A stretch of DNA of 64,000 nucleotides from Agapanthus africanus (lineage: Eukaryota > Streptophyta > Magnoliopsida > Asparagales > Amaryllidaceae). Positions 45,701 through 56,708 of the stretch are shown here, piece after piece. The stretch is taken from assembly GCA_030015575.1 (NCBI GenBank), contig JASDDO010000006.1, positions 379,958,137 to 380,022,136 on the forward strand. The letters are read 5' to 3'. A model generated the notes under the pieces. The model saw only the letters and a list, made by a program, of their open reading frames with translations, had not been told where the DNA came from and ran no database searches. A program made the position numbers and the translations under genes. Position 1 is the first letter of the stretch. The number at the start of each line of letters is the position of its first letter.

Positions 45701-47130
45701 TGTTGATTTAATAATTTAGTGTATAATTGTATATGTGATATACTAATTTACATTAACTAACATTGGTTGACTTAAGCATTTGTTTTTCTCACTTGTGCAC
45801 AACTTAATATATATGTGATATATATTAATTTGTGTTTTGATTTTTGTATCATGGTTGTTAATACAACTTTCATGGGTGTACAAGACTTACACCATGCTAG
45901 TTATCATGTTGGGTTTAGTATTTAAAGTAATTACAAAATTAGTGGAAAATTGGAAAAATGCATGAAGCTAGTGGAAGCTTGTGGATGCATTGACTAAGTC
46001 CACTAGGTTTGTTTTACTTTAGATATCTATTAACCTAACCATTTTAATTAGCCATGGTTATGTCTCTACATGAGTTAGTATATGATACTCACTCATCATG
46101 GTTCACTCTCTCACTTGATCATTATTCTCATCTCATTTTAGTTCATCTTCTTCCTCAAGCTCAAAAAGCTTGCTAGGGTTTTGATTAAGTGAGAAAGTAA
46201 AGTGAGAAAAGAAATTCTAAAGTGAGCCCACTTCCTATTTCATCATCCTCTACTAGACTAGCACTTTAGTTTAGGGTGTTTGCTTCACTAATTCTCTAGT
46301 TAGTGAAGTAGAAGCTTGAGCTAGTATTTCCTCGACGTAGATCATCTTCGGCCTCGAAGGCTTCAAGCAAGATTGCTCATTTCTCTACGCGAAGCCATGC
46401 AAGAGTCCGGGAGTTTGATGATCGCAGCGAAGGGACTACTACAAGGAGCTTATGAAGTGAAGGACCGATCTACAAAGATTGTATTTCCTTTTTCACTTAG
46501 ATAGTAAATGGTTTACTATGTTTCCGTATTATATTTCTAGCTAACGATTCTAGTTTAGAGTTCTTTTTAACGGCAAATTTTTGAAAATGGCATGGTAGAT
46601 GCCTCCCGAAACTTTGCTGCCGTCGAAGGGATCCCTACAGCTGCCACATGATCTCTCACTCATCAATAGATGGTAAAAAAACTCCTCATGCAGAGAGACT
46701 GGGGGCAGAACCGGGAACAAAATCCCCGAAGCCATCAGACGAATTGATTGACAGGCTACTGAGCGAAGCTCTTCAGAAGAGTAAAGCTGACCGAGAGCGT
46801 GAAACGGCCATATACGAAAAAGCCAAGCGTCGGCGCCAAGCTGAAGAAGCTCCATTAATGAGAAGCCATGAAATACCCCAACCGGGTCAAAGTGCCCTTG
46901 TTACCGGAAAAAGCAGGCTTAAGACGAGGAAACGATTCGCTAGGCCCTGTCAATGGGAATGAAGTTGCCACCTTTCAAAGAAAGCACTTCAGAAAGTACG
47001 TGCCCCGACGAACCGGACGCACATCCAAACTACTTCTTATACCATCGGAGGATCACGCACCCAACCGAAGAGTGTAATGCCTTCAAGAACTGGTGGCAAG
47101 GATATGTTGCCCACCGACAACACATAAGCG
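42758..47130 (+). pseudogene. gag region of element III, split by a solo Copia LTR (fossil)
   Basis: Left of the insertion: a coiled-coil-like start, the Gag core with YTIPKFHLYKGTGNPHQHVA near 43,090-43,150, LLLRQFVGSLSETTFEWY near 43,190-43,245, PGETWVQYAIRWRNLW near 43,360-43,410, and the knuckle CPYHRMLGHPIEDC near 43,845-43,890 (CX2HX4HX4C). Right of it: LIDRLLSEALQKSKADRERE near 46,745-46,805 and a second LYHRRITHPTEEC motif near 47,035-47,080. Equivalent to 3,450-5,960. Confidence 0.82.
44426..46639 (+). mobile_element. Solo Copia LTR (Angela/Tork-type)
   Basis: Starts TGTTAGTTGTATATATGCCC with the ATGCCCTAGAGG block typical of Angela/Tork LTRs and ends ...GGATCCCTACA, 2,214 bases. 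Flanked by a perfect 5-bp direct repeat GCTGC (44,421-44,425 and 46,640-46,644), and the gag reading on both sides is the sequence of the intact target in element I. It is homologous, in opposite orientation, to the Copia LTR at 56,709-58,742 (for example GGTTTCGTCTCTCCCGGTAT). Confidence 0.93.
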
Positions 47131-48960
47131 ATTGAAGCGCAAGGCTCGTCGGGAGCAGAGAAATACGACAGATGAGCGCAAAAGATTTGCCGACAACTGT
47201 CACATGATTAATACCAAGAGATCTCAAGTTCTTACCTTTGGGAGCGATTCTGACGAAGAAATAGCCCTCGGCTCTCTCTTCAAGGAATCCACCTCAGGAA
47301 AAGAGAAGGAGATAAAGAACTGTGAGAATATTCAGCTGCGTAACCGTACATTGCCTGAAAAGAATCTCGGGACTTCAAACAAAGGTTCAAACAGAAAAGA
47401 CAAGGGGAAGGAAAAAGTCGCTGAGGATATCGCCCTCGATGATCGAGTCGTCGAAGTGTTGACAGCCAAGGACCTGCCTAAGAAAAGAAAAGTGGATTAC
47501 AATGTTCTAGCGCACCCGAGGAAGATACCCTCACAGCTAAGCATTTTAGATGCCCTTCTGCTATCTAAGGAGGCACAAGATTCTCTAATCAAGGCATTAC
47601 AAGAGCCCAAGCAGTTTCAAGCCTTCCTTACCGAAGAAAAGATGAAGGGCGAGCTGGAAGAAGTGCATACAGCTGACATCACTTTCGGCGATGAAGATCT
47701 ACTCCTCAGAACGTGTAAGCACAACCGTCCTTTATATGTCACTGGGTACTTCCATGACATCAAAATAGGGAAAATACTAGTTGACAACGGGTCCTCTGTC
47801 AACCTTCTCAACGTGCGGGTGATAAAAGAAATCTGCATGAGCGTCCAGCATTTAGCCCAAGATAAAATCACTATCTCTGGGTTTGATTCGCAGTCATCGC
47901 AGACGCTTGGGTCCGTGATATTGACATTGCGCTTTTGGCTTCTCGTCACAGACTTCAAATTTCATGTCATTGACGTTAGGACTTGCTACAACGCTCTACT
48001 CAGCAGGCCTTGGTTGCACGAGTACAACATCATCCCTTCTACACAACACCAGTGTATGAAGTATTTCAAAGACGGACTCGAGTACACCGTTACGAGAGAG
48101 CTAAACCCATTATCTGTGAACGAAGTCCGAAAATATGAAGACGCCAAGTACTTCCTGCCAGATTTCGAAGACATGGAGAAGTGTCATAAGTCGGAGCTTA
48201 AACAGAAGCCCGTCACTCCCATTCCTATCTTTAGAAGCAATACCGAGGAGGATGAAGAAATAGTTTACTCGGGACAGCCTCAGAAGCGGGATGATAAACC
48301 CGGACCATCCGCTCCGATCTTGGTCTTTGGCAGCGACTCCGAAGATGAAACCAACGCCATATTCTCCGTCCACCCGTCGATGCAAACCTTCATTGGAGCA
48401 GACCGGAGTTTGCAAATCGACATGGTTCCATGGCGGCACTACAGAGAGCTTGATGCGCTGGAGACATATAGTGTTCAAGAGTTGCAGACATTCTACGTCC
48501 CTCCCAGGTGAAGAGGTGAAAAGGCGATCCTATTCTATCGATCCACGGAGACTAAAGTCGAAAAAGAAGTCTGGCATGGTGCCGATCCTGCGCTCGACAT
48601 GCTCCAACCCATTCGTCTGCCCAGGTATTACACCGAGGGATTGAAAAGGTTATTAAGATGCCAAGGTGCACTATTCAAACAAACTCCTCGACAAGCTCAG
48701 TTCTAAAACAAGATTTGGAACGTCTCCAGAACGCAGCGAAAATTGTCCAACGGAAAAATGGAAACGATCGGGCTCGGATATGTCCCGTCCAAGAAACGGG
48801 AGCAGTTCCATGGCTGCCATGTCATAAAGGACCTTAATGAAGAAACTGATGCTCTTTTAAAAGATGCTGACGCTGAGCCAGAACGCGGTCCTACCATAAA
48901 ATGTCAAGTCCGTCATTTGAAGAACAGATGGACAAGCTAATAAGGGAAGCGAGTCAAAAA
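47093..48960 (+). pseudogene. Protease region of element III (fossil)
   Basis: Long open stretch with ENIQLRNRTLPEKNLG near 47,325, VDYNVLAHPRKIPSQLSILD near 47,490-47,550, LYVTGYFHDIKIGKILVDNG near 47,735-47,790 with the NGSSVNLL active-site-type loop, ITISGFDSQSSQ near 47,870 and CYNALLSRPWLHEYN near 47,985-48,030. The acidic tail has VFGSDSEDET near 48,325. A GLGYVPSKKREQFHGCHVI block near 48,770-48,830 follows. Equivalent to 1,510-3,450. Confidence 0.85.
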
Positions 48961-50125
48961 GTTCGGAACGACTACAGTTGCGAAATGGCCATTTACGAGA
49001 AAGCCAAGACGCAACGCCTCTTTCAGCAGGCTACGGAGGACGACAATGCCTTTTACCGTCAGCCCGCCATGCATTCCTAAGACAAGAAAAAGGCCCGACG
49101 CAGAGGCAAAAACAAGTCAAAGAATGGAAAAAACGTTTGACGGCGGCAAAACGGTCCAAAAGGCCACGCGATCGAGAAAAGGCCAGTCGGAATCCATCGC
49201 TGATGATGAAGATGGATCGGGAATATTCCTTCCCAATAGGAAAGACAAGGAAGATATTCGACCTTGTCATGAAACATCAAATGATGACACTCCCGAAGTC
49301 TCGGCACCCTAATCAAGCAAACGAGGTTCATCACCCGGAATATTGCTCCTATCACCGAGCGATGGGACATCCTCTGGAAGACCGCTTCACCTTCCAAAAC
49401 TGAGTCGAAGACCAATATCAACTCGGTAGATTCGCTCTATCCAACAGTTGGAAGGTGGCCCTACCACAAAGGCATGTGCCAAAAGCAACGTATATGGCGA
49501 GAGTAGAACCAGATCAACATCGGTCTTGGAAACGATCTCGTACCTGTCACGTGATAACACTGATAGAAGAAGGAGTGCCCAAGAACATGGATGTTCTCTC
49601 CTGGTGCTTCGAAAACGAGGATGAAGAGGAATTGATCTCAGATTTTCCTCCGGCGCCAAAAGAGCTGGAAGATGGAATACATACTACTGCGGACAACCTA
49701 AGGAAAATCGACTTAGGGACGGCAAACGACCCGCGACCAACGTTCGTCAGTGAGCTGCTGTCTAAAGAATAGGTGGCTACGTTAAAAGACGTACTCACGC
49801 AGTATAAAGATTGCTTCGCATGGAACTATTCCGAGATGCCGGGGCTAGATCCAGAAATAGCTGTCCATAAATTGGCGATATCTCTGGACGTTAAGCCAGT
49901 CAAACAAGCGCCAAGAAGAATGCGGCTCGAACTTGAAATGAGTATCAACGCCGAAGTTAAGAAGCTAATCGACTCCGGCTTCATCCAAGAAGTTCAATAC
50001 CCTGACTGGATCGCCAACATTGTCCCAGTGATGAAGAAAAATGGGACGGTACGCATTTGCGTGGACTTTCGGGACCTTAACAAAGCCTGTTCGAAAGATG
50101 ATTTCTCCGTACTGGTTACCGAGCC
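48960..50125 (+). pseudogene. PR-RT spacer and RT N-terminus of element III (fossil)
   Basis: After a basic segment, a REYSFPIGKTRKIFDLVMKH block and a third YHRAMGHPLED motif (49,345-49,395) repeat the gag C-terminal module. Then WCFENEDEEELISDFPPAPK near 49,600-49,660, and RT blocks QAPRRMRLELEMSINAEVKK near 49,900-49,965, YPDWIANIVPVMKKNGTVRI near 50,000-50,060 and CVDFRDLNKACSKDDF near 50,060-50,110. The RT stops at 50,125 where the inverted LTR begins flush. Confidence 0.83.
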
Positions 50126-50539
50126 TGTTCCCCGCCGAAACACGGGAAAGACAAACGTCTTGCCTAAATTCGGGGCAGATGCTAATTGGTGTTATCCGTC
50201 CACCTCTCCGAAGATACCAAGTTGATTTATAACATCGTGTATCGAAGGTTTAAACAGATGCGGCCGATGTAGCAGACTTCGTCAGATTCCCTCTCACTTG
50301 AGGGGTTTTTGATTGTGGGGACGCTCTTCCCTGCAGGCGTAAGCCCCTGCAGTTAATTACGCTACCGCATCGCAGTAACCACTTTCTCTTTCTCCAGGTG
50401 GTCACTTCATGTCGTGGGTATTTGTTTTAGTTTTGGTTGCCCGTGGATTGTATACGGAGACTAATTTATGTCGTTGCCCGTAGGGTGTGTATTAGTCCAA
50501 ATCCGTATTTTCTTAGATTTGGGTTTGGGGGTTGGGTTT

Positions 50540-50935
50540 AAGGACACGTTAGTCTCATTTGAGACTAAAATCAAATTAAACGTTTGTTAAGGATACGTTA
50601 GTCTAATTTTAGACTAAGATCAACTTAACGGGACCATTTAGATCCAACAAGAGAGCATTTGGGCTCTATTGTTTAGTTTAGGGACATTGCGGTCAATTAT
50701 CAGTTTAAGGACATGGTGGTCCAATGTTAGTTTAAGGACATCTCGGTCCATGAGTTTAAGGACCTCACAGTCCAGTTTAAAGACGTCATATTCTATAAAG
50801 TTTAAGGACATCATAGTCCATGGGTTAAAAGGGACCCCACAGTCCGAGGTTAAGGACATCATAGTCCATGAGTTTAAGGACCCCACAGTCCAGTTTAAAG
50901 ACGTCATAGTCTATGGAATGTATGGTTGCCGGGAC
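50540..50935. repeat. Array of GTTTAAGGAC-N6-GTCC dyads in the inverted LTR
   Basis: The most regular copy of the array: around a dozen units of about 20-24 bases such as GTTTAAGGACATCATAGTCC and GTTTAAGGACCCCACAGTCC. Spacers differ between units while the GGAC and GTCC half-sites are kept. Confidence 0.88.
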
Positions 50936-50957
50936 CCGTCACCTCTCTGAGGACGTT

Positions 50958-53900
50958 TGTAACACCCTACTTCATTTATACCAGTTCTAGTCAAGTATTT
51001 CCTTATTTATGGTATTTTCCTGATTTATTGTGTTTTGGGTGCGAATAGTGTATTTGACATTTGTATTTGCATCCGACCCGACCAGCTTGCTTGAAACCTA
51101 TCTTGGTTCATGTTTATGATTTATCCTGACTTGTTACTTAAATTTATGCATTTTCATGTATACTGCATACTGGCATTTTTCTGGCATTTGCATTTTTATA
51201 ATATAACATTTTAAGTCATATAAAATATTTTAAAAATACATTGCATGGTCTGCATGATACCCCTAACCCTGTGGTAGCATCCGCGCATCTTGATCTTGTC
51301 CCGTTCAGTGAAACGGACTCGTTTAGATGGCTACGCGCAAGTAAGTGCATCCGTTCTTGGGGGTATGCATTTTCGTTACCCGGATATCTTATTTTGGTTT
51401 TGGTTTATACGTATATTATCCGTATTTTAAAACCGTAATTCTAGACCCAACCTGGACATATTTTAGAGTATTTTTATATTAACCAGAATACTCAAATTTA
51501 TCTAATACTATATTATTTATATATTATAGTGTTAATATATATATTCTGTAACGAATATATTCTATATATATTTTCTAAAATATTTTTAACATCCAAATCA
51601 CAACAGACTCTCTCTCTCCCTCTTGCTTTTTCTATGTATATAATTAATTACATACATTGTTTTTTTACTAAGAAAACCACGTCTCTCTCTCTACTACGAG
51701 ACGAATTTCTTTCTCCTTCCCCCTCTCTCTCATATCTCTCATCTCTCTATCTCTCTCCTCTCGATTTCATTCTCTCTCTCCCTTTCTCTTTCTCTCTCTC
51801 TCTCTCTTTATAAATTATTAATTATTATAAACTTTATATATAACCCCCCACTTCATCTACCTCACGTCTCTCTCTCCTCTTCCTTCTTCTTTTCTTTTTT
51901 TCTTTTCCCCGCCTAGCCTTCGCCTCCTGCAAACCCACACGAGAGCCGCGCCCCGTCGCCGTTTCCACAACCTTGCCTCCACCCTCGACCTCATCGCCTC
52001 CTCTCTTTCTCCTCACTTTACTTCCTTCTCTCCTCTCCGTTGCAACGCATCTCCGCGGCGAAACCCCTGCACACATCTCCTCCATCGCCGGCACCCTCTC
52101 GCCGCCGACCTCGTCGTCACTTCCCTTCACCTCTCTCTATCCCCTCTCCTCCTCTCTCCCAACCTCACACCACCACCAACCATGAAAACCGGACCCCGCT
52201 GCAACCCAACAACCTAACCCTTAACCCTGCCTCCACCCCATCACCGGCTCCTCGCCGGAGCTCCGACCTCGTCGGCCTCATCACCATCACCAATACCTCT
52301 TTCATCTCCTTCCCTGCAAGCCCACGACCAATGCACTGAATCCAAAGAACCCAGTAAACCCTCACTGCACATCCACTCCCTCGTCGGCAAACCCTATCGT
52401 CGGTGACCCACTACCTCGTCTTCGCCCCTCGTTGCCTTCTCTGATCCATGACCCAAACCCAGAGCCATATCAGAGACCCCAGTTCCCTTTCCTTTCTTCT
52501 TGCTCTTCTTTTTCTTTCTTCTTCTTCTTTACATTTCATTTCTTGATCTGTATTTTCCGGTGATCGCCGGAGCCGTGCCGCTGTCGACGACCCGAGAGAT
52601 CCAGTGAACATACCTTGCCTGCGTGATTACCCTCTTGCCTTGTCTGGACCCATCCTGTGTGCCGCGTGTACGTTGCGACGATTTACCGACGTCTGTCGTG
52701 CCGTACGTATCCGTATCGCGATTTATCGAGGCAAGTTAATCTTGCTACATGCTATGTAAATCATTATATACTTATTTAAATAAATATTATACCTGTAGTT
52801 TAAATCTTGTATCCCATGTTTCATTTTATAACGTTTCGATATTCCGTTTGCATCCGTTTATATCATTTTAGATCTAGGTCATGAAAAACCTATCTTGTTG
52901 CATACTAGATTACAATATACTGCACTCATATCAATATTTATATCATATAGTGCTTAGTTGTACATCCTATAGTACCATTTTATAGTTTATAACCTTTCGG
53001 ATACCCATTTGCATCCATCTCGTTTAATATATATATAATTGCATCCATAGATCACATTAATACATAATACTGTGATATTAACATTCCATATTTAATAAAG
53101 TGCATCCTAATTAGTGTTGGAACTATAACTGTAACCCTAATCGAAAACTGTGCATCCATATCTTTGAATTTATATCTATTTGCATATTATATCACATCAT
53201 TCCATTTTATTGTTATATTGGTACCCCATTCTTGTTTTGTGTACCCATGTTTATTACAGTTTGATTATGAGCACCCACGTGATACTTGTGCACCCCTGAC
53301 ATGACTTGATACACTACTACTTGACACGACTCGATACATGTGCACTACTTGACATGATTTGGATCCATGTACACTACCTGACATGACCTGATGTACCACA
53401 GCTTGACCTGTTACCTGATCTTGTTACTAATGCCAACAATCTTGACCTGTTGTCCCTATAGACATTTCCTGTTGTCTATTCAGACAAACATGTACTTACT
53501 TGATCCTGTATTGGCATTAGCTCCAGATTTATCAATACCTGACTTGAACACATAACTTGGGGGTATGGGGAAATCATTGATGAAACCTGACTTGTAACTC
53601 AACAGTTCGATGCTTATACTGATCAGTCTTACGGGCTAGGCCAGCCCCGGGATGCTGCTGCTGACATCATTTATCGTTACATACTACCTTTTACTGCCTA
53701 GCGGCACGTCTCGGATTTAGCCCGAGAATCTTGACCGTGGTCCCGGGCATGCACGGGATACTATTGAGTTACATCGATGATTCATCAAATTGATTTCAAA
53801 GACTTAAGAGTAGTTAACCCAGTAGACCAGTTAAGATTACTCACTGCACATCACCTGTGCCTTACCCTTCACTGTCCTTATTTATGTTACTGTTATACCT

Positions 53901-54302
53901 TTATTATTATTCATACCCGTGCCTGCATGTCTCGTTACCCCCTGATTATATTATTATTGATGTTATGACGCACTGACGTCTGGGTTTTGCATGGCCCAGA
54001 TTCTCTACCTTTGTCGCAGGCTGATCAGGAGTACTTCCGCAGTTAGGCCGAACAGTGAGGATCCAGTTGGTATCCAGTTTTACTTTCCAAGTGTTTTGTT
54101 TATTGAATCTATTGCTTCCGCATATTATTTTAATCTTGACTCGTTTATTTTGGCCTATGGACATGTGTTAGATAGTTTATTATTGTTCTTGATATCTCTA
54201 CAGCCGTAATGTGACTGTGGAGGGATATTTTCTATCCACAGGTAGCATGGTTGGCTCTGTCACGTGCCGATCTTAGCGCACTCTGGGAAGCGGGGCGTGA
54301 CA
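50958..54302 (+). mobile_element. Solo LTR of a chromovirus-like Ty3/gypsy element
   Basis: Starts TGTAACACCCTACTTC and ends AGCGGGGCGTGACA, 3,345 bases, flanked by a perfect 5-bp direct repeat ACGTT (50,953-50,957 and 54,303-54,307). The interrupted target GAGGACGTTGAAGG is intact in LTR I near 7,845. Long LTRs with TGTAACACCC/GGGCGTGACA ends are typical of Tekay/Del-like chromoviruses; the family name is from memory, the solo-LTR structure is seen directly. No coding domain inside. Confidence 0.88.
51606..51830. repeat. (CT)n-rich simple repeat
   Basis: Runs of TCTCTC within the solo LTR, for example CTCTCTCTCCCTCTTGC at 51,608 and TCTCTTTCTCTCTCTCTCTC near 51,785. Probably in the transcribed leader of the LTR. 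Confidence 0.85.
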
Positions 54303-54699
54303 ACGTTGAAGGATTACAACGACAAATATCAGAGGAGTTCAGAGATGTACCCTTGAACCAAAGTTAATTGGGAGACCTGTAGTCCAATTTGGAACTAAGA
54401 TCAATTAATTAGATTATGAGCATATTGGCTCAATTAAATTTAAATTGAGGACTTATGGCCAATTTGGGCTAAGTCCAATTAAGTTTGAAATGTTGGCCCT
54501 TTGTTTGGACTGTTGAACATTTGTCTGGGTTCAGCCCCTCATTATTTAGCAATGCTAAACAAGAGTTTGAGGGCTCTGATAACATTTTGTCTTTGGCTGA
54601 GCACTAAACATTATAGCTCTGGATTTTAAGGCTCATTTGAAGGGGAGATTTGCCTCTGGAAAACATAGCCAATTTGGGCTAAGCTGGTTTTAAAATAGT

Positions 54700-56670
54700 G
54701 TTAAACACTAAAGGACATCTGACGGTCACGTGTCCTCACATGATGTATTTAAAATAGTGTTAAACACTGGAGATAAAATGCTCAAAATAGTGTTAAACAC
54801 TAGAAAGGAAGGTGTCACGTGGGGTCACGTGAGGCGCCTGAAGATGAGGCCAGACCTCCTTTATTTTATGATCAGAATATTCAAATAAGTGTTAAACACT
54901 TTTAGTTCTCAGGCCATCACGTGTTGGCACGTGATGGGTATCCATGTATCGATTTAGAGTGTTTATTAAGGGGTCACGTGAGGACACGTGAGGGCTCACG
55001 TGAGGACACGTGAGGGTGCCCAAAAATGGTTCTGCCTTTGGCTTAGTTCCCTTTATTTTGAAGATCACGTGGGAGCACGTAAGCCATTGCCTCCAGGTTT
55101 TTCTTTCTCATTTTAAGGGATCTGTTTTAGGGGTCACGTGGGAGAACGTGACCTAGTTTTGTTCTTTCTTTTCTGATCATTGAGGATGGGGGTCACGTGT
55201 CACCACATGACCAAGTTCTTTACGTGCATGGAGAGCTTTAAGCCTCTTGTTTAAGAATCAGATTCTCTGTTGGGTTAAACCCTAATTCTGTTTTTTAGAG
55301 CAATTAAATTCCTATGTATGTGAAAGAATTAAATTCTTATGTAGGGTTAAACCCTAATTTTATTTGGAGGAATTAAATTCTTATGAATTTGGGAGAATTA
55401 AATTCTCATATAGGGTTAGACCCTAGTTCTGTTTTAGAGGAATTAAATTCTTATGAATTTGGGAGAATTAAATTCTTATATAAGGTTAAACCCTAATTCT
55501 GTTTGGAGGAATTAAATTCCTATGAATTTGGGAGAATTAAATTCTCATATTGGGTTAAACTCTAGTTCTGTTTGGAGGAATTAAATTCCTATGAATTTGG
55601 GAGAATTAAATTCTCTAAACTCAATTCTCTCTCTAAGTTTTGGATCAGCATGGCAGAATCTCCCCGATGAGAATTAAATTCTCAACTTGTGGGGAGATTT
55701 GCTTCTGCAGATCTTCAACCAAACGAAGAACTAAGTTCTTATTCAGAAGAGTTAAACTCTTAAATTTGAGAATTAAATTCTCTTTTCTTTTATGGAGCTT
55801 AGATCTCTTTCCCCTTTCTCACCTAGGGTTTCTTTTTTTCTGAAAGGAACTTTCTCTCTCTCTTGAGAATTAAATTCTTCTCTCTTTTTTCTCTCTGTTG
55901 TTGTTTTTTCTCCAAAGATCAAAATTCCAAGATCCCTTCTCTTCTCTTCTTGGCTCCTATTTATAAGAGAAAGAAAAGAATCAATTTGTTTAGTGAATCT
56001 TTCATAGAAAGATTTTGGTTGTTTTTGTAACTAACATGATCTTTTAGATCACTCAGTGAATTTTATTCACCATTTGATTTTTAATCAAGAAGATATCCTG
56101 TTTGTTATTCTTGGTGAATTTCAGGGAAATCTTTCCTTGTATAAAATCTTTCCCTAAATTGATTTTTAATCACCATTGGATTTTTAATCCAACGGTGCTT
56201 TATTTTACAGAGCACCATCTTTTTCGTTTGGAAAGATTTAAAGAAATATTTTTCCAGTTAGGGTCTTTGATTTCTCTTAATTAGAATTTAATTCTATTAG
56301 TTCAGAAGGCTTTTAAAAGTCTATCACGTGATGGCACGCGATCCCATTATTTGATTAAATAGAATTTAATTCTATTGATTAAAGAGCTTAGGAGCCCATC
56401 ATGTGTTGACACGTGACCATAATTTAATTCTGTTTTTAGGGAGCTGAGGAATCATCACGTGTCAGCACGTGACCCTTGGTCACGTATGAGCACGTGACGC
56501 CTCATTGAGGTTTTTCTTTGCTGTTTTGTTACATTTTTGTTTGACTAGAATTTTATTCTATAAAGTAGAGATCACAAGAACCTATCACGTGTCAGCACGT
56601 GACCCTTGGTCACGTGTGAGCACGTGATACCCCATTGGGGAATTTCCTGATATTTTATTAGGGAACAAAT
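54700..56670. repeat. Palindrome-word mosaic with G-box pairs (U3 of the inverted LTR)
   Basis: Nearly continuous short palindromes: AGTGTTAAACACT (54,789 and neighbours), GGAATTAAATTCC and GAGAATTAAATTCTC alternating every ~35 bases at 55,300-55,620, and more than twenty CACGTG cores at 54,725-56,700, many as facing pairs like TCACGTGTCAGCACGTGA. Confidence 0.85.
55957..55965 (-). promoter_or_regulatory. TATA box of the inverted LTR
   Basis: CTCTTATAAATAGGAG on the minus strand, aligned with the TATA box at 39,280 of LTR III. Confidence 0.55.
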
Positions 56671-56678
56671 GCCCCCAC

Positions 56679-56708
56679 AGCGTTGTTCTCACGTGAGTGC
56701 AACGCTGT
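56679..56708. repeat. Short inverted repeat between two LTRs
   Basis: GCGTTG and CAACGC flank TTCTCACGTGAGTG, itself containing the palindrome CTCACGTGAG. It lies between the inverted Ogre-like LTR and the Copia LTR and may be the true outer edge of the former. The last five bases (GCTGT) are the expected target duplication of the Copia element, whose other copy lies outside the window. Confidence 0.6.

Larger units (their letters stand above)
38645..50125 (+). mobile_element. Ogre/Tat-like element III, 5' LTR to RT start (fossil)
   Basis: Plus strand: LTR (38,645-41,282), PBS, ORF1, gag, protease, PR-RT spacer and the N-terminal part of RT, where an inverted LTR begins at 50,126. Inserted in the acidic tail of the element II protease region. 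Protein regions are very like those of element I. A solo Copia LTR (44,426-46,639) lies in gag. The rest of pol and the 3' LTR are not in the window. Broken, about eight interruptions besides insertions. Younger than element II by nesting. Confidence 0.87.
50126..56678 (-). repeat. Inverted Ogre/Tat-like LTR, split by a solo LTR
   Basis: On the plus strand it starts TGTTCCCCGCCGAAACAC at 50,126, equal to the inner end of LTR I (TGTTCCCCTCCGAAAGAC at 7,020), but no PBS lies beside it: it abuts RT of element III. The outer end is GGGAACAAATGCCCCCACA at 56,678. Without the 3,350-base insertion it is about 3.2 kb. The first part is shared with LTR I and LTR III; the U3 part matches LTR III in inverted order (palindromes, TATA box near 55,960). 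No 5-bp repeat matches GAGCC left of it, so it may be a solo LTR that lost its flank or a rearrangement. Confidence 0.78.

Noticed and set aside
51973-52611. Proline/serine-rich ORFs within the chromovirus-like LTR
   Set aside because: They follow pyrimidine-rich low-complexity DNA inside a solo LTR; both strands are open only because of base composition.
54700-56670. CRISPR-like or satellite array
   Set aside because: Palindromes recur but there are no constant repeats with unique equal-length spacers; the DNA is a plant LTR.
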